DNA from: Antrihabitans cavernicola
GTDB lineage: Bacteria > Actinomycetota > Actinomycetes > Mycobacteriales > Mycobacteriaceae
Assembly (NCBI RefSeq): GCF_008297975.1
Contig: NZ_VLNY01000015.1
Span: forward strand, 46,559-110,558
DNA: 64,000 bases
Reading direction: 5' to 3'
Under the pieces are notes generated by a model. The model did no database searches. It saw only the letters and a program-made list of their open reading frames with translations, and was not told where the DNA came from. Positions 9,592 to 18,562 of this stretch are shown piece by piece (positions within the stretch are counted from its first letter, which is position 1; every line of letters begins with the position of its first letter). The translations under genes were made by a program, and so were the position numbers.

Positions 9592-9705
9592 ACGTGGAGG
9601 GGTTATGGGCCGATTCGGCATCGTGATCACATCGTCGAACACCAGGCCGGTGGACCGACCACCGCTGACAACGGGGCCGGGTTGTGTGAGGCGTGTAATA
9701 CCCAG
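9592..9705 (+). pseudogene. Relic of the C-terminus of a DUF222-type HNH endonuclease
   Basis: Translation in this frame gives RHRDHIVEHQAGGPTTADNG followed by AGLCEACN. This closely matches the HNH nuclease core found at the C-terminus of abundant actinobacterial DUF222/HNH proteins: DHI-x-H plus the asparagine, and the CxxC-like end. Nothing upstream in any frame encodes the rest of such a protein, and the sequence loses the family pattern right after CN. It is therefore a degraded fragment and not a working gene. Part of the DUF998 gene region follows directly. Confidence 0.6.
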
Positions 9706-9719
9706 GGTTATCCTTGCCT

Positions 9720-10370
9720 ATGCGAACAAGTTCGCCTGCAGTACCGTTCTGGGCTCTCGTGTCAGCCGCCGGTGCGCCGACCTCCCTGATCGTCGGCGGC
9801 GCGCTCGCGCACCATCTACACAGCGGTCCTTACGATGCGGTATCGCAAACCCTCAGTGTGCTCGCAGCCGATAGCGGAAGTCGCTGGGCGATGACTGCGG
9901 GTTTCGTGATCACAGCCTGCTGCCACGTCGTCACCGCGATGGGCCTGCGAGTGCTGCCACCGACACCGCGCATTGCCCTGGCCTTGGCCGGCGTCTTCGG
10001 ACTTGCCGTCGCCGTGTTCCGCCAGCCTGTCCACGGATCGTCAGCCATGCACGTGTGGTCGGTGGCGGCCGGCCTGCTGATCCTCGGCATCTGGCCGCTG
10101 CTCGCGATGTCTCGAGATCCATCTGCGCCCGCAGCCTGCCGCGTCCGCTACACAACTGTGGCGACGGGAGTACTGCTTGCCCTACTCGTTTGGCTGATCA
10201 TCGAGACGCAAGGCGGATCGTTATTGGGGGTGGCAGAGCGTATTTGCGTTGTGGCACAGACACTCTGGCCGCTAGCCGTCACGGCCAGTGCCCGCCGACA
10301 CGACTTGGCTCTAGGTGATAACGGTGCCGTCGCCAAGCGGCTTGCTGCTACCCGAACCCAACTGCGATAG
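9720..10370 (+). CDS. DUF998-family membrane protein
   Basis: A 216-residue protein with about six hydrophobic segments spread over the whole length and the motif SGPYDAVSQTLSVLAA near residue 35, typical of DUF998 proteins. The function of the family is unknown. The ATG at 9720 was preferred over a TTG six bases upstream; no strong ribosome-binding site decides between them. It stands alone, preceded by the HNH relic and followed by a convergent RNase H gene after 114 bases. Confidence 0.75.
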   Translation: MRTSSPAVPFWALVSAAGAPTSLIVGGALAHHLHSGPYDAVSQTLSVLAADSGSRWAMTAGFVITACCHVVTAMGLRVLPPTPRIALALAGVFGLAVAVFRQPVHGSSAMHVWSVAAGLLILGIWPLLAMSRDPSAPAACRVRYTTVATGVLLALLVWLIIETQGGSLLGVAERICVVAQTLWPLAVTASARRHDLALGDNGAVAKRLAATRTQLR

Positions 10371-10484
10371 CTGCGAGATGGTCATATTGATGAACTGTAG
10401 AAAATCTGACATGCCAACCAGCATTGCCGAGAGCACGCACGGATCACAGCCCCCAATTCTGCGGTAATTCCGAAATGCACGAAA

Positions 10485-11006
10485 TCAGAAAAGCGTCATC
10501 GCTTCCGACGGCTCCTGCAGCTCGGCCACGGTCACCGTGTCCGGCACGGCGTTGTCAGACCCCGATTCGATTTCGACCGCTTGCACTGCCCGCGCCGCTT
10601 CCCCCGCCAGCACGTCTGCCATCTCGTTGAAGTGATTGCCGACGTGACCGCGAACCCAGCGGAACCGTACCGGGCCGTGCCGGTCGGCGATGGCGTCGTC
10701 GAGTCGCTTGATCAGTTCCAGGTTCTTCACCGGCGACCCGGAAGCCGTCTTCCAGCCCTTGCGCTTCCAGCCGGCCAGCCATTCCGATGCACAGCTGATG
10801 GCGTACTTCGAATCACTTTCGATCAGCAGCGGTTCCGGACCCGGATGCGCGAGAACGGCCTGGAGCACCGCCTTCAGCTCGGCAATTTGGTTGGTGCCCA
10901 CCGGTTCTCCACCACTGGCGCTCGGCCCGACGTGGTTGACCCAAGCCCAACCGATCGCCCCACCGGGATTGCGTAGGCAGGAGCCGTCCGTGCTGACGAT
11001 GATCAT
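10485..11006 (-). CDS. rnhA: Ribonuclease HI
   Basis: Cleaves the RNA strand of RNA-DNA hybrids. The 173-residue protein starts at MIIVSTDGSC; the longer frame upstream was rejected because it adds residues unlike the family and overlaps the next gene. Catalytic residues match the E. coli enzyme in order and spacing: Asp7, Glu43, Asp65, His121 and Asp131. The core ends near residue 145 and a short acidic tail follows. Together with the SRPBCC gene upstream on the same strand (10-base gap) it could form a two-gene transcript. Confidence 0.88.
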   Translation of the reverse strand: MIIVSTDGSCLRNPGGAIGWAWVNHVGPSASGGEPVGTNQIAELKAVLQAVLAHPGPEPLLIESDSKYAISCASEWLAGWKRKGWKTASGSPVKNLELIKRLDDAIADRHGPVRFRWVRGHVGNHFNEMADVLAGEAARAVQAVEIESGSDNAVPDTVTVAELQEPSEAMTLF

Positions 11007-11016
11007 GGCGCAGACC

Positions 11017-11487
11017 CTAGTCCGACTTACCGACAGCGCCGCTTGCGCCGAATGCCTCGATCTCGCGGACCAAGTGATGTTCGGTGTAGCGCATGCCCGG
11101 ACCGACCACCGCGTCAATGATCGTGCCCAGCGCCTTGCCCGCGAAACCGCTCGGCAACTTGTAGCCGATCTCCATCGTCAACTCTGCGGCGGCCGAGCCC
11201 TGCGGCATCAATGTCACCAGCACCGTGGATTCCAGACCCTTGATGGACGTCATCGCGATGCGCTCGTTCGGCACGTGCTCGGTGACTTCGGTGCGAATGT
11301 GCAGCGTCTTCGGGCCGAGCTTGATCGAAGCATCGAACACCGCTCCGAGACCCTGATCGCGATCGCCCACCGGATCGAACCTCGAGATACCGAACATCCA
11401 CGACGGAACGTTTCGGTAGTTGTCGATGTATCCGAAGGCAACCTCGACCGGCACCGTTACCGTAGTCGAATGCTTGATGTTTCCCAT
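11017..11487 (-). CDS. SRPBCC-family protein
   Basis: A 156-residue START-like hydrophobic-pocket protein. It starts with a beta strand (KHSTTVTVPVEVAFGYIDNY) typical of polyketide cyclase/dehydrase family members, then PSWMFGISRFDPVG, and ends in a long helix. Proteins of this family bind lipids or polyketide-like ligands, and the ligand is not predictable here. Its start codon is followed by typical coding sequence and RNase HI lies 10 bases downstream. Confidence 0.8.
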   Translation of the reverse strand: MGNIKHSTTVTVPVEVAFGYIDNYRNVPSWMFGISRFDPVGDRDQGLGAVFDASIKLGPKTLHIRTEVTEHVPNERIAMTSIKGLESTVLVTLMPQGSAAAELTMEIGYKLPSGFAGKALGTIIDAVVGPGMRYTEHHLVREIEAFGASGAVGKSD

Positions 11488-11565
11488 AGCCGTGCGATAC
11501 CTCTTCCTTGACGCTGCGAAACTACTACAGATCGGCGCGTCGGAGCGGGTGCCGCACCGCGACCG

Positions 11566-12759
11566 TCACGATCGAGTGGAAACTAACTTCTCGACGATCG
11601 TTTCCGCGATCGGTAGCGCCGATGTAGCCGCAGGCGACGGCGCGTTGAGGACGTGCACGGAACGCGGGGTTCGCTCGATCATGAAGTCGTGCACCAGAGT
11701 TCCATCGCGCAGGACCGCCTGCGCGCGGATTCCTGCTTCTTTCGGGAGCAGATCCGCCAATGTCAGTTCGGGACAATACTTTCGGCACTCGGCAAGGTAG
11801 CCGCGTTTGAAGAGCGAATTCCGCACCTCCTTCGCCCCGGTGCGCACGTTCGCCCTCGCCACCTTGTAGAAGCCGGGGTACGACGCGATGTCGCGCACGT
11901 CTTTGCCTCGAACGCTGAACTTGCGGTAGCCCTCCCGCGAAAGTCCCAGTACCGCATTGGGTCCCACAGTCAGATCGCCGTCGATGGTGGGACTCAGGTG
12001 GACGCCGAGGAACGGCAGCTCCGGATCAGGGATGGGGTAGATCAGCTGCGACACCAGGTTGCTGCGGTCGGCCGGAAGTTGGTAGTACTCGCCGCGGAAC
12101 GGGACGATGCGAAAGTCGACGTCGATACCCGCGAGTCGAGCCATCCGATCCGCCTGCAGTCCTGCACACACGACGAGTTGTCGCGCAGACCATGAACCGG
12201 CAGGACCGCTCACCACGACCCGGTCCGCGGATTCCGAGATATCAGTGACTTCTACACCGAGCATTACGGTTCCACCGTTGCCGCGCACCAGATCTGCGAG
12301 CACGTCGGTGATGCGCCGGTAATCGACGATGCCGGTGCTCGGTACCACCAGTGCGCCAACGCCGGTGACGTGCGGTTCGCGACGCCGCAGCTCTGCACCG
12401 TCGATCACCTCGACATCGAGCTGGTTGACCTTCGATCGTTCGTAGAGCGCGTTCATCCGCGCCAGCTCGGCGGAATCCGTTGCGACCAAGAGCTTTCCGC
12501 AGACATCGACAGGTATGCCGTGTTCGGCCGCGAACTCCTTGGTCGACTGCGCACCGCGGCGGCACAGTTCGGCTTTGAGGCTCCCGGGTTGGTAATAGAT
12601 CCCGGAATGAACGACGCCGCTGTTGTGTCCGGTCTGGTGCAGGGCGAGCTCGTCCGCCTTCTCCAGCAACAGCAGGCTCGACCCAGGCCGTTCCCGAAGG
12701 ATTCGTTCGGCCGTGGCCACCCCGACGATCCCGCCGCCGATCACACAGAAGTCGTACAC
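11566..12759 (-). CDS. lhgO: L-2-hydroxyglutarate oxidase-like FAD enzyme
   Basis: FAD-dependent oxidase of the DAO superfamily, 397 residues, most like LhgO, which oxidises L-2-hydroxyglutarate to 2-oxoglutarate. A dinucleotide-binding motif VIGGGIVGVATAE sits at residues 6-18. QTGHNSGVVHSGIYY near residue 42 is a family hallmark, and the C-terminal part has the substrate-domain pattern with LHDF-like ending (VHDFMIERT). Its length fits. A TetR-type gene lies upstream on the same strand after 13 bases and may be co-transcribed with it. Confidence 0.82.
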   Translation of the reverse strand: MYDFCVIGGGIVGVATAERILRERPGSSLLLLEKADELALHQTGHNSGVVHSGIYYQPGSLKAELCRRGAQSTKEFAAEHGIPVDVCGKLLVATDSAELARMNALYERSKVNQLDVEVIDGAELRRREPHVTGVGALVVPSTGIVDYRRITDVLADLVRGNGGTVMLGVEVTDISESADRVVVSGPAGSWSARQLVVCAGLQADRMARLAGIDVDFRIVPFRGEYYQLPADRSNLVSQLIYPIPDPELPFLGVHLSPTIDGDLTVGPNAVLGLSREGYRKFSVRGKDVRDIASYPGFYKVARANVRTGAKEVRNSLFKRGYLAECRKYCPELTLADLLPKEAGIRAQAVLRDGTLVHDFMIERTPRSVHVLNAPSPAATSALPIAETIVEKLVSTRS

Positions 12760-12772
12760 CGGAACCCTCCCT

Positions 12773-13417
12773 TCAGACGGCGTGATCGGTCAACTGCTGA
12801 CGTGCCGCGTACGCAAGCGTCACACACACCGCCACCAGTTCGTCGGAGGTGTCGTCGTGGCCACCCAGCAACCAGTCGACGAGCAGATGAGCGACGGCCC
12901 CGACCAACGCGGTCGCAACCAGCTGACGCATCCGTTCCGTTCCACCGGTCGTGGCGTCGAGCCAGACGGCATTGATGACGTCGGCGAACTCGCGCATAAC
13001 GTCGTGCCGTCGCGTTTCGAGCAGCGGCCCGACCCCCATCACTTCGATCAGAACGACGCGTGCACGTCTCGGGTCGGCGGTCAGGTATCCGACGAACGCT
13101 CCCAGCGCACGCACAGCGACGTCGTCACCTGTAGCAGCAGCGATGGCCTCGAAAGTGTCTGCACGCATGCCGTCGACGAGTTCCTCGTACACGCCGAGGA
13201 GGAGGCGCTGTCGATCCTTGAAAGACTCGTAGAAGTAGCGTTCGCTCAGGCCGGCCTCGGTGCACACCTGTTTCACCGAGGTCGACTGGTACCCGGCGGT
13301 GCCGAACAGCTGCAGACCCGCTTCCAGGAGCGCCTCACGACGAACGCTGGTGCGCTCGGACGCTTTCAAACCCGAGTAACGCCGTCCAGCCTTCGTCTCC
13401 GTTACTTCTTTCCGCAT
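12773..13417 (-). CDS. TetR-family transcriptional regulator
   Basis: A 214-residue TetR repressor. The helix-turn-helix is clear: ALLEAGLQLFGTAGYQSTSV then KQVCTEAGLSERYFYESFKD. The start at 13417 (MRKEVTETKAG) is preferred; an ATG 33 bases upstream is possible. The gene is divergent from the SDR-MBL pair, and a palindrome with arms CTGACA/TGTCAG lies between at 13461-13480. Repression of its own gene and of the SDR operon is the likely role, and a fatty or hydroxy acid ligand is only a guess. Confidence 0.88.
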   Translation of the reverse strand: MRKEVTETKAGRRYSGLKASERTSVRREALLEAGLQLFGTAGYQSTSVKQVCTEAGLSERYFYESFKDRQRLLLGVYEELVDGMRADTFEAIAAATGDDVAVRALGAFVGYLTADPRRARVVLIEVMGVGPLLETRRHDVMREFADVINAVWLDATTGGTERMRQLVATALVGAVAHLLVDWLLGGHDDTSDELVAVCVTLAYAARQQLTDHAV

Positions 13418-13460
13418 TGCCTCTTTCCGATCGATGCACGCTTGTGGCATAGTCGAGGAT

Positions 13461-13480
13461 CTGACAATTCGTCATGTCAG
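13461..13480. promoter_or_regulatory. Palindromic operator candidate between TetR gene and SDR gene
   Basis: A 20-base inverted repeat with perfect six-base arms CTGACA and TGTCAG around an eight-base spacer. It lies 44 bases upstream of the TetR start and 50 bases upstream of the SDR start, the usual place for a shared TetR operator. Confidence 0.55.
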
Positions 13481-13529
13481 ATGGGATCTTCTCCCACCAG
13501 ACACACTAGGTGTACACGGAAGGAGCGCC

Positions 13530-14378
13530 GTGACGTCGAAGCCACTGACCGGCCGCATCGTCGCCGTAACAGGCGGAGCGCAGGGCATAGGTAAAGAGAT
13601 CGCGACTCACCTCGCAGCGACGGGGGCACGCGTCGCGATCGGCGACCGCGACAGAGACGGCGCTCGCACCACAGCGGCGGCCATCGGCGGCACCACCGTC
13701 GGCTTCGATCTCGATGTCTCCAGCCGCGAATCGTTCGCCGCGTTCCTGAATGCCGTCGAGCAGGAGTGGGGTCCGGTAGACGTCTTGGTCAACAACGCCG
13801 GTGTCATGTGGGTCGGCCCGTTCGACGAGGAGCCCGAGGCCGCGCAACGGCGACAGTTCGATGTCAATCTGCACGGTGTGATCAACGGCGTGAAACTTGC
13901 GGCACCGGCGATGCGTTCGCGCGGACATGGGCACATCGTGACGATCGCATCGGCGGCGTCGAAGTTGGCGCCTCCCGGCGAATCCACCTACGCAGCAACC
14001 AAACACGCGGTCTACGGCTATCTGACAGGCGTCCGAGCAGAACTTCGTGGCAGTGGTGTCGAACTGTCGGTGATCATGCCTGGCGTTGTCGACACCGAGT
14101 TGGCGAAGGGCACCGCGACCGGATCGGCGAAACTGTTGCAACCGCAGGATGTGGCGAAAGCCGTTGTCTCGGTGATTCAGAAGCCCAGGTTCGAGGTCAC
14201 GCTGCCGTCCTACGTCGACCCGGCACTGCGACTGGTCAACGTGCTACCGCGCCTGGCCCGCGACTTCGTGATGCGTCAGATGATCCCCAACCAGATCGAA
14301 GCAACCGCAGGCAGCAGCGAGCGGGCCGACTACGAAAGCCGCGTCATCGCGTCCGACAAGCAAGGAAGAAACACATGA
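13530..14378 (+). CDS. Short-chain dehydrogenase/reductase
   Basis: Classical NAD(P)-dependent SDR of 282 residues. The cofactor motif TGGAQGIG is at 14-21, NNAG at 88-91 and the catalytic Tyr154-x-x-x-Lys158 (YAATK) with a Ser near 141-144. The GTG start at 13530 follows GGAAGGAG with good spacing, so the in-frame extension upstream was dropped. The C-terminal extension beyond residue 250 has a membrane-associated character seen in lipid-modifying SDRs. The stop overlaps the ATG of the next gene, which suggests an operon controlled by the divergent TetR. Confidence 0.88.
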   Translation: MTSKPLTGRIVAVTGGAQGIGKEIATHLAATGARVAIGDRDRDGARTTAAAIGGTTVGFDLDVSSRESFAAFLNAVEQEWGPVDVLVNNAGVMWVGPFDEEPEAAQRRQFDVNLHGVINGVKLAAPAMRSRGHGHIVTIASAASKLAPPGESTYAATKHAVYGYLTGVRAELRGSGVELSVIMPGVVDTELAKGTATGSAKLLQPQDVAKAVVSVIQKPRFEVTLPSYVDPALRLVNVLPRLARDFVMRQMIPNQIEATAGSSERADYESRVIASDKQGRNT

Positions 14379-15508
14379 CCACCGTCCAGCCCGCCAAGAA
14401 GAAGTCCACGACTACCGCGAAATCGCAGACCGTGCGCCCGATTCCGGAATTCGACGGCGTTCACTCCGTCTGGCCCCGAGGTGACCGCCTGCAGGCCGTT
14501 CGCGATGCCGCCGCGAAGTACCGGGAGCGCTTCGTATCCCAGGGCGAGGTGTCGGCGATCAAGACCTTCGACATCGTGGCAGCACCGTACCCGTCGCGTT
14601 TCGCGTTCCAGGGCTACAACGTGAGCATCAACCCATTCATCACGATCATCAACCGAATGTTCGTGATCCAGTTCGAGGGCTTCGACGGCAAGCCGAAGAC
14701 GCTGGTCTGGGAGCCAACGGTGCCAGCGGGTTCGGCGGAGTCGCCGTTCTATCACAAGCTCGACGAGTTCTCGAAGAAGCTGAAGGCGGACAAGCTGTTC
14801 GTCAAGTACCTCAACGATCCCGACAAGGTGCTCCAGCAATTGGGGCTGACCAACGACGACGTCGACTACATCAGCTTCGATCACCTGCACGTGCAGGACG
14901 TTCGAATGATCGTCGGCAGCGACCGGGTCATCGAGGGCGAGACCGAGCCGCGAAAGCCGTTGTTCCCCAACGCCAAGCTGCTGGTGCACCGCAAGGAACT
15001 CGGCACCTTCGAGTCGATGCACCCGATGCAGTGGGCGTGGTACGTAGAGAACGGCATGGACGGCGTCCCCGCCGATCGGCTCGAGGTGTTCGACGGTGAC
15101 GTGGAACTCGGCGTCGGCGTCAGCCTCCTGTGGACGCCCGGCCACACCGACGGCAACCACTCGCTCGTGGTGAATACCCCTGACGACGTGTGGGTTTCGT
15201 CCGAGAACGGGATGGCGCCGGACAGCTGGCAGCCCGAACTGTCGAAAATTCCCGGTGTGCGCGCGCAGGCCGAGTTCTACGGTCGCGAAGTGGTGCTGAA
15301 CTCGAACACACTCGAGGATTCACTCGACCAGTACGACTCGATGGTCAAGGAGAAGACCCTTGCATCGCCGTCGCCACGAGATCCGAAGTGGCTGCAGATC
15401 ATTCCGTCGTCTGAATGTGCGAGCCACAAGCGACAGTGGCCCGTCATTCCGACCTTCAGCCACGGCGGATTGGACTACGGCACCATCCGATCTCACAAGC
15501 CCAGCTGA
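14375..15508 (+). CDS. MBL-fold hydrolase with an altered metal motif
   Basis: A 377-residue protein with a metallo-beta-lactamase-type core in the C-terminal two thirds. The first metal motif reads DHLHVQD instead of HxHxDH, so the second Asp-His pair is changed. WTPGHTDGNHS near residue 252 and a final SHGGLDYG are conserved. The N-terminus is Lys/Thr-rich. It starts inside an ATGA overlap with the SDR gene, so the two proteins are probably made together. The substrate is unknown; a lactone or ester would fit a dehydrogenase partner, but this is inference. Confidence 0.78.
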   Translation: MTTVQPAKKKSTTTAKSQTVRPIPEFDGVHSVWPRGDRLQAVRDAAAKYRERFVSQGEVSAIKTFDIVAAPYPSRFAFQGYNVSINPFITIINRMFVIQFEGFDGKPKTLVWEPTVPAGSAESPFYHKLDEFSKKLKADKLFVKYLNDPDKVLQQLGLTNDDVDYISFDHLHVQDVRMIVGSDRVIEGETEPRKPLFPNAKLLVHRKELGTFESMHPMQWAWYVENGMDGVPADRLEVFDGDVELGVGVSLLWTPGHTDGNHSLVVNTPDDVWVSSENGMAPDSWQPELSKIPGVRAQAEFYGREVVLNSNTLEDSLDQYDSMVKEKTLASPSPRDPKWLQIIPSSECASHKRQWPVIPTFSHGGLDYGTIRSHKPS

Positions 15509-15512
15509 CGGT

Positions 15513-16130
15513 TCAGAGCAGGCCGCGACGCCGGGCCTCGACCACCACCTTGGTCCGGCTGTCGACGCCGAGTTTGGCGAAGATGTGCACCAGATGCGAT
15601 TTGACCGTCGCCTCCGAAATACTCAGGGCACGAGCAACATCGCGGTTGGAATCGCCTTGGTCCAGCCTGCCGACGATTTCCAGTTCTCGTGCGGTCAGTG
15701 CCGTTTCCGGCGACTGCATACGCCCGAGTAGCCGCGACGCGACCGGCGGTGCCAGCACGGTCTCCCCTGCCGCTGCCGAGCGAATCGCACGGATCAGATC
15801 GTCGGGGTCGGCATCCTTGAGCAGGTAGCCGGTGGCACCGGCCTGTACGGCACGCAGGATGTCGGTGTCGGTTTCGTAGGTGGTGAGGATCAGCACGTGC
15901 GGCGGATTCGGCAGCTGCCGAATCATCGCCGTCGCGGCCACGCCGTCGGCGCCGTCGCCCAGTCGTAGATCCATCAGCACCACGTCGATGTCACCCTGCT
16001 CGGCGCGGGCGAGCGCTTGCTCCGCATCGGTCGCCTCGCCGCGCAGGTCCAGATCCTCGGCAGGCGCTAGTACAGCACGCAGTCCGGCCCGAACGACTGG
16101 ATGGTCGTCCACCAGCAGCAGCCTGATCAT
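15513..16130 (-). CDS. NarL/LuxR-type response regulator
   Basis: A 205-residue response regulator. The receiver domain has the acidic pair DD at 8-9, the phosphoacceptor Asp54 (VLMDLRLGDG) and a conserved Lys near 105. The LuxR-type helix-turn-helix covers about 140-200 (LTARELEIVGRLDQGDSNRD). It overlaps the histidine kinase gene by four bases, so kinase and regulator are made from one transcript. The divergent ABC exporter genes are the likely targets. Confidence 0.92.
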   Translation of the reverse strand: MIRLLLVDDHPVVRAGLRAVLAPAEDLDLRGEATDAEQALARAEQGDIDVVLMDLRLGDGADGVAATAMIRQLPNPPHVLILTTYETDTDILRAVQAGATGYLLKDADPDDLIRAIRSAAAGETVLAPPVASRLLGRMQSPETALTARELEIVGRLDQGDSNRDVARALSISEATVKSHLVHIFAKLGVDSRTKVVVEARRRGLL

Positions 16131-17320
16131 GACTGCCTCGCCAACGGAACCGTCGCTCGCACAGCGGTTCCGCCACCCGGCTCGGACTCGATGGTGGTCT
16201 CGCCACCACGTTCCGCGATGCGGGTACGCATCGACGTCAGGCCATAGCCCGAGCCGTCTGCCCGCCCGCTCACCATTGTCGATGGATCGAATCCGACGCC
16301 GTCGTCGACCACGTCCACACTCACCTCGTCGGACTGAAACGTCAACGTGACCGTCGCATGGGTGGCACGAGAGTGCTTGCGCGCGTTCGACAACGCCTCT
16401 TGCGCGGCCTTGAGCAACGCAACCTCTACGGCGGTGTCGGCCTTGCGCGGAGTCCCGTGCGACTCGAATTGCGTGGGCAATCCCAGCTCGGTGGATTCGG
16501 CCGCCGCCGCGGCGAGCACATCCGCGAGCCCGCGGTTGTCGAATGCTTCCGGGTCGAGGCCACGGACAAAGCGTCGCGTCTCACCGAGCGCCGCCAAGGT
16601 GGTGTCCAGAGCAGTCGTCAATTGTGTTGCCCGTTCTGCTTGCGGGTCAGCTGATTTCGCAGGCCTCATCGCAGCGCGTAGCAACAGCGCAACGCTTGCC
16701 AAGCTCTGACCGACGGTGTCGTGGATTTCGCGCGCGAGCCGTTCGCGCTCGCCGAGGCGGCCCGCTTCTCGTTCGCGGTCCGCGAGGGCCTGCTGAGTGG
16801 CGATGAGTTCCTGCAGCAGACGTCGCCGTTCCTCCGACAGTGCACGCTGACGCCGATAGACCTCGGTGATCACGACAGCCGTCGCGATCCCGACGATCGG
16901 CCCGACAATCGCGCCGACGATCCACGTTCCCTGATGCAATCCGAAGGCGACGACGGTCGCCACTGCGACAAGCACTACGACCGGCAGCGCAACGCGCTGC
17001 GGCAGCAGGTGCCACACCAGCATCGCGAGAAGGAAGGCGATCCAGACGAATTCGCCCGAGATGACGATCAGCACTAGCCATGCGACGACGAGACCTGCCA
17101 ACCACAGTCGGGTTTGCGCAGCGGTGCTGCGTGGCGCACGAGCGGCGCCGAGGCCGTACCAGGCGGCGGTCAGCGCGGCAGCGACGATCGGAACGACAGG
17201 TGGCGAGAACTCGACGGCGGCCCGCACAGTGCCGATGACCAGCAGCACAGCGAACAGGACGTGGCCGGCGAACAGGACGGATCGGTCCTGGTCGCCTGGA
17301 CGGTCCTCGGTTGCGCTCAT
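16127..17320 (-). CDS. DesK/NarX-type sensor histidine kinase
   Basis: A 397-residue membrane sensor kinase. About five or six hydrophobic segments occupy residues 15-150, with no large outer domain. A coiled coil at about 155-190 is followed by the HisKA_3 motif ERLAREIHDTVGQ with His200, and then an HATPase domain with DDGVGFDP and GYGLTSMRTRI. The start at 17320 was chosen because the open frame upstream runs into the divergent permease gene and carries no family sequence. The sensor type with little outside domain often senses membrane or envelope stress. Confidence 0.9.
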   Translation of the reverse strand: MSATEDRPGDQDRSVLFAGHVLFAVLLVIGTVRAAVEFSPPVVPIVAAALTAAWYGLGAARAPRSTAAQTRLWLAGLVVAWLVLIVISGEFVWIAFLLAMLVWHLLPQRVALPVVVLVAVATVVAFGLHQGTWIVGAIVGPIVGIATAVVITEVYRRQRALSEERRRLLQELIATQQALADREREAGRLGERERLAREIHDTVGQSLASVALLLRAAMRPAKSADPQAERATQLTTALDTTLAALGETRRFVRGLDPEAFDNRGLADVLAAAAAESTELGLPTQFESHGTPRKADTAVEVALLKAAQEALSNARKHSRATHATVTLTFQSDEVSVDVVDDGVGFDPSTMVSGRADGSGYGLTSMRTRIAERGGETTIESEPGGGTAVRATVPLARQS

Positions 17321-17485
17321 CTCACCAGTATGGACGGCGGTTCGAGCTCGCTCTGCCAAGTACAACTTTCGATTGACACCGGCATGGATCGGATGATGTT
17401 CGAAGACCCATCGCGTCGACGATGTGCATCTCACCTGCGGAAACGATGCTTGATGCATACCGAATCCACCAGGAAAGAGACGCAC

Positions 17486-18535
17486 ATGTTCATCGGAATC
17501 CGCGAAATCCTCTACGCCAAGGGACGCTTCGCCCTCATCTGCTCGGTGATCGGGTTGATGACGTTTATGGTGGTGATGCTCTCGGCATTGACCAACGGGC
17601 TGCAGGCGCAGTCGATTTCGGCGATCGAAAGATTGCCGGGATCCACGCTGGTGATGCAGGAAACTGCCGCGGGCCAGCAGCCGTCGTTGGCGCAGAGCAC
17701 GCTCGACCAGGACGCGATCTCCACGGTGCACGCCGACGACCCGTCGGCGGCTGAGTTGGGAATTACCAACGCCCGGTTGTCCTTCGGTGAGCGAAGTTCG
17801 GTCGCCGCCCTGTTCGGCGCCGACGACCCACTGATGCCTCGGCCCGACTCGGGCCGACTTCCGTCGGGCGGTGGTGTGATGCTCGGTGCCGACCAGGCCA
17901 ACGAGCTCGGAGCTCATGTCGGCGACATGGTCACCGTCGGCTCGCAGGCGTTGCGCGTCGAGAGCATCTCCGACACCGGCTACTACGCGCATTCGCCAGT
18001 GGTGTTCACAACCGTCGATACCTGGAGACAGATAGCTCACAGCACGGGCGTTACGGCCCTGGTCACCGACAAGGCTGTCACCGACAAGGCTGTCAGTGCT
18101 CCCGGAACGACGGCCCTTCCGATGTCCAAGTCCGTCGACGCGATCCCCGGTTACACGTCCGAACACGGTTCGCTGCTGGCCATGCAAGCGATGTTGTTGG
18201 CGATATCGGCCCTGGTCGTCGGCGCATTCTTCGCCGTGTGGACCATCCAACGACTGCCCGAACTGGCGGTCGTCAGGGCGATGGGAGCCGATCGCGGGTT
18301 CCTGCTCCGCGACGGTCTCGGTCAGGCGGTTCTGGTCCTGATCGTCGGCGAAAGCATCGGCGCGGCAGCCGGTCTCGCGTTGGCCTGGCTGGTCAGCGGT
18401 GTGGTGCCGGTCGCCGTCACCGTCGCTGGAATCGCACTTCCCATCGTCGCCATGACCGTACTCGGGACGGTCGGTGCCGTGCTGGCCGTTCGTCGCGTCA
18501 CCGTCGTGGATCCGCTTGTCGCACTTGCCCGCTGA
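17486..18535 (+). CDS. FtsX-like ABC transporter permease (DevC type)
   Basis: A 349-residue permease of the MacB/DevC kind: one transmembrane helix at about 20-40, a large outer domain up to about residue 230, then three helices at the C-terminus. The N-terminal MFIGIREILYAKGRFALI is typical of DevC-like exporters. The start follows AGGAAAGAG. The ATPase gene is 27 bases downstream. The divergent two-component genes lie 165 bases away, an arrangement like those of antibiotic-peptide or lipid stress exporters. Confidence 0.85.
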   Translation: MFIGIREILYAKGRFALICSVIGLMTFMVVMLSALTNGLQAQSISAIERLPGSTLVMQETAAGQQPSLAQSTLDQDAISTVHADDPSAAELGITNARLSFGERSSVAALFGADDPLMPRPDSGRLPSGGGVMLGADQANELGAHVGDMVTVGSQALRVESISDTGYYAHSPVVFTTVDTWRQIAHSTGVTALVTDKAVTDKAVSAPGTTALPMSKSVDAIPGYTSEHGSLLAMQAMLLAISALVVGAFFAVWTIQRLPELAVVRAMGADRGFLLRDGLGQAVLVLIVGESIGAAAGLALAWLVSGVVPVAVTVAGIALPIVAMTVLGTVGAVLAVRRVTVVDPLVALAR

Positions 18536-18562
18536 TCAGTACCCATCACAAGGAGAATTCCC

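Noticed and set aside
10371..10484. Possible promoter or terminator between the DUF998 and RNase HI genes
   Set aside because: No stem-loop or promoter motif of reasonable quality was found; the two genes are convergent.
17373..17402. TTGACA promoter in the divergent kinase/exporter gap
   Set aside because: The minus-35 box is good but the minus-10 candidate (ATGTTC) is too poor to call.
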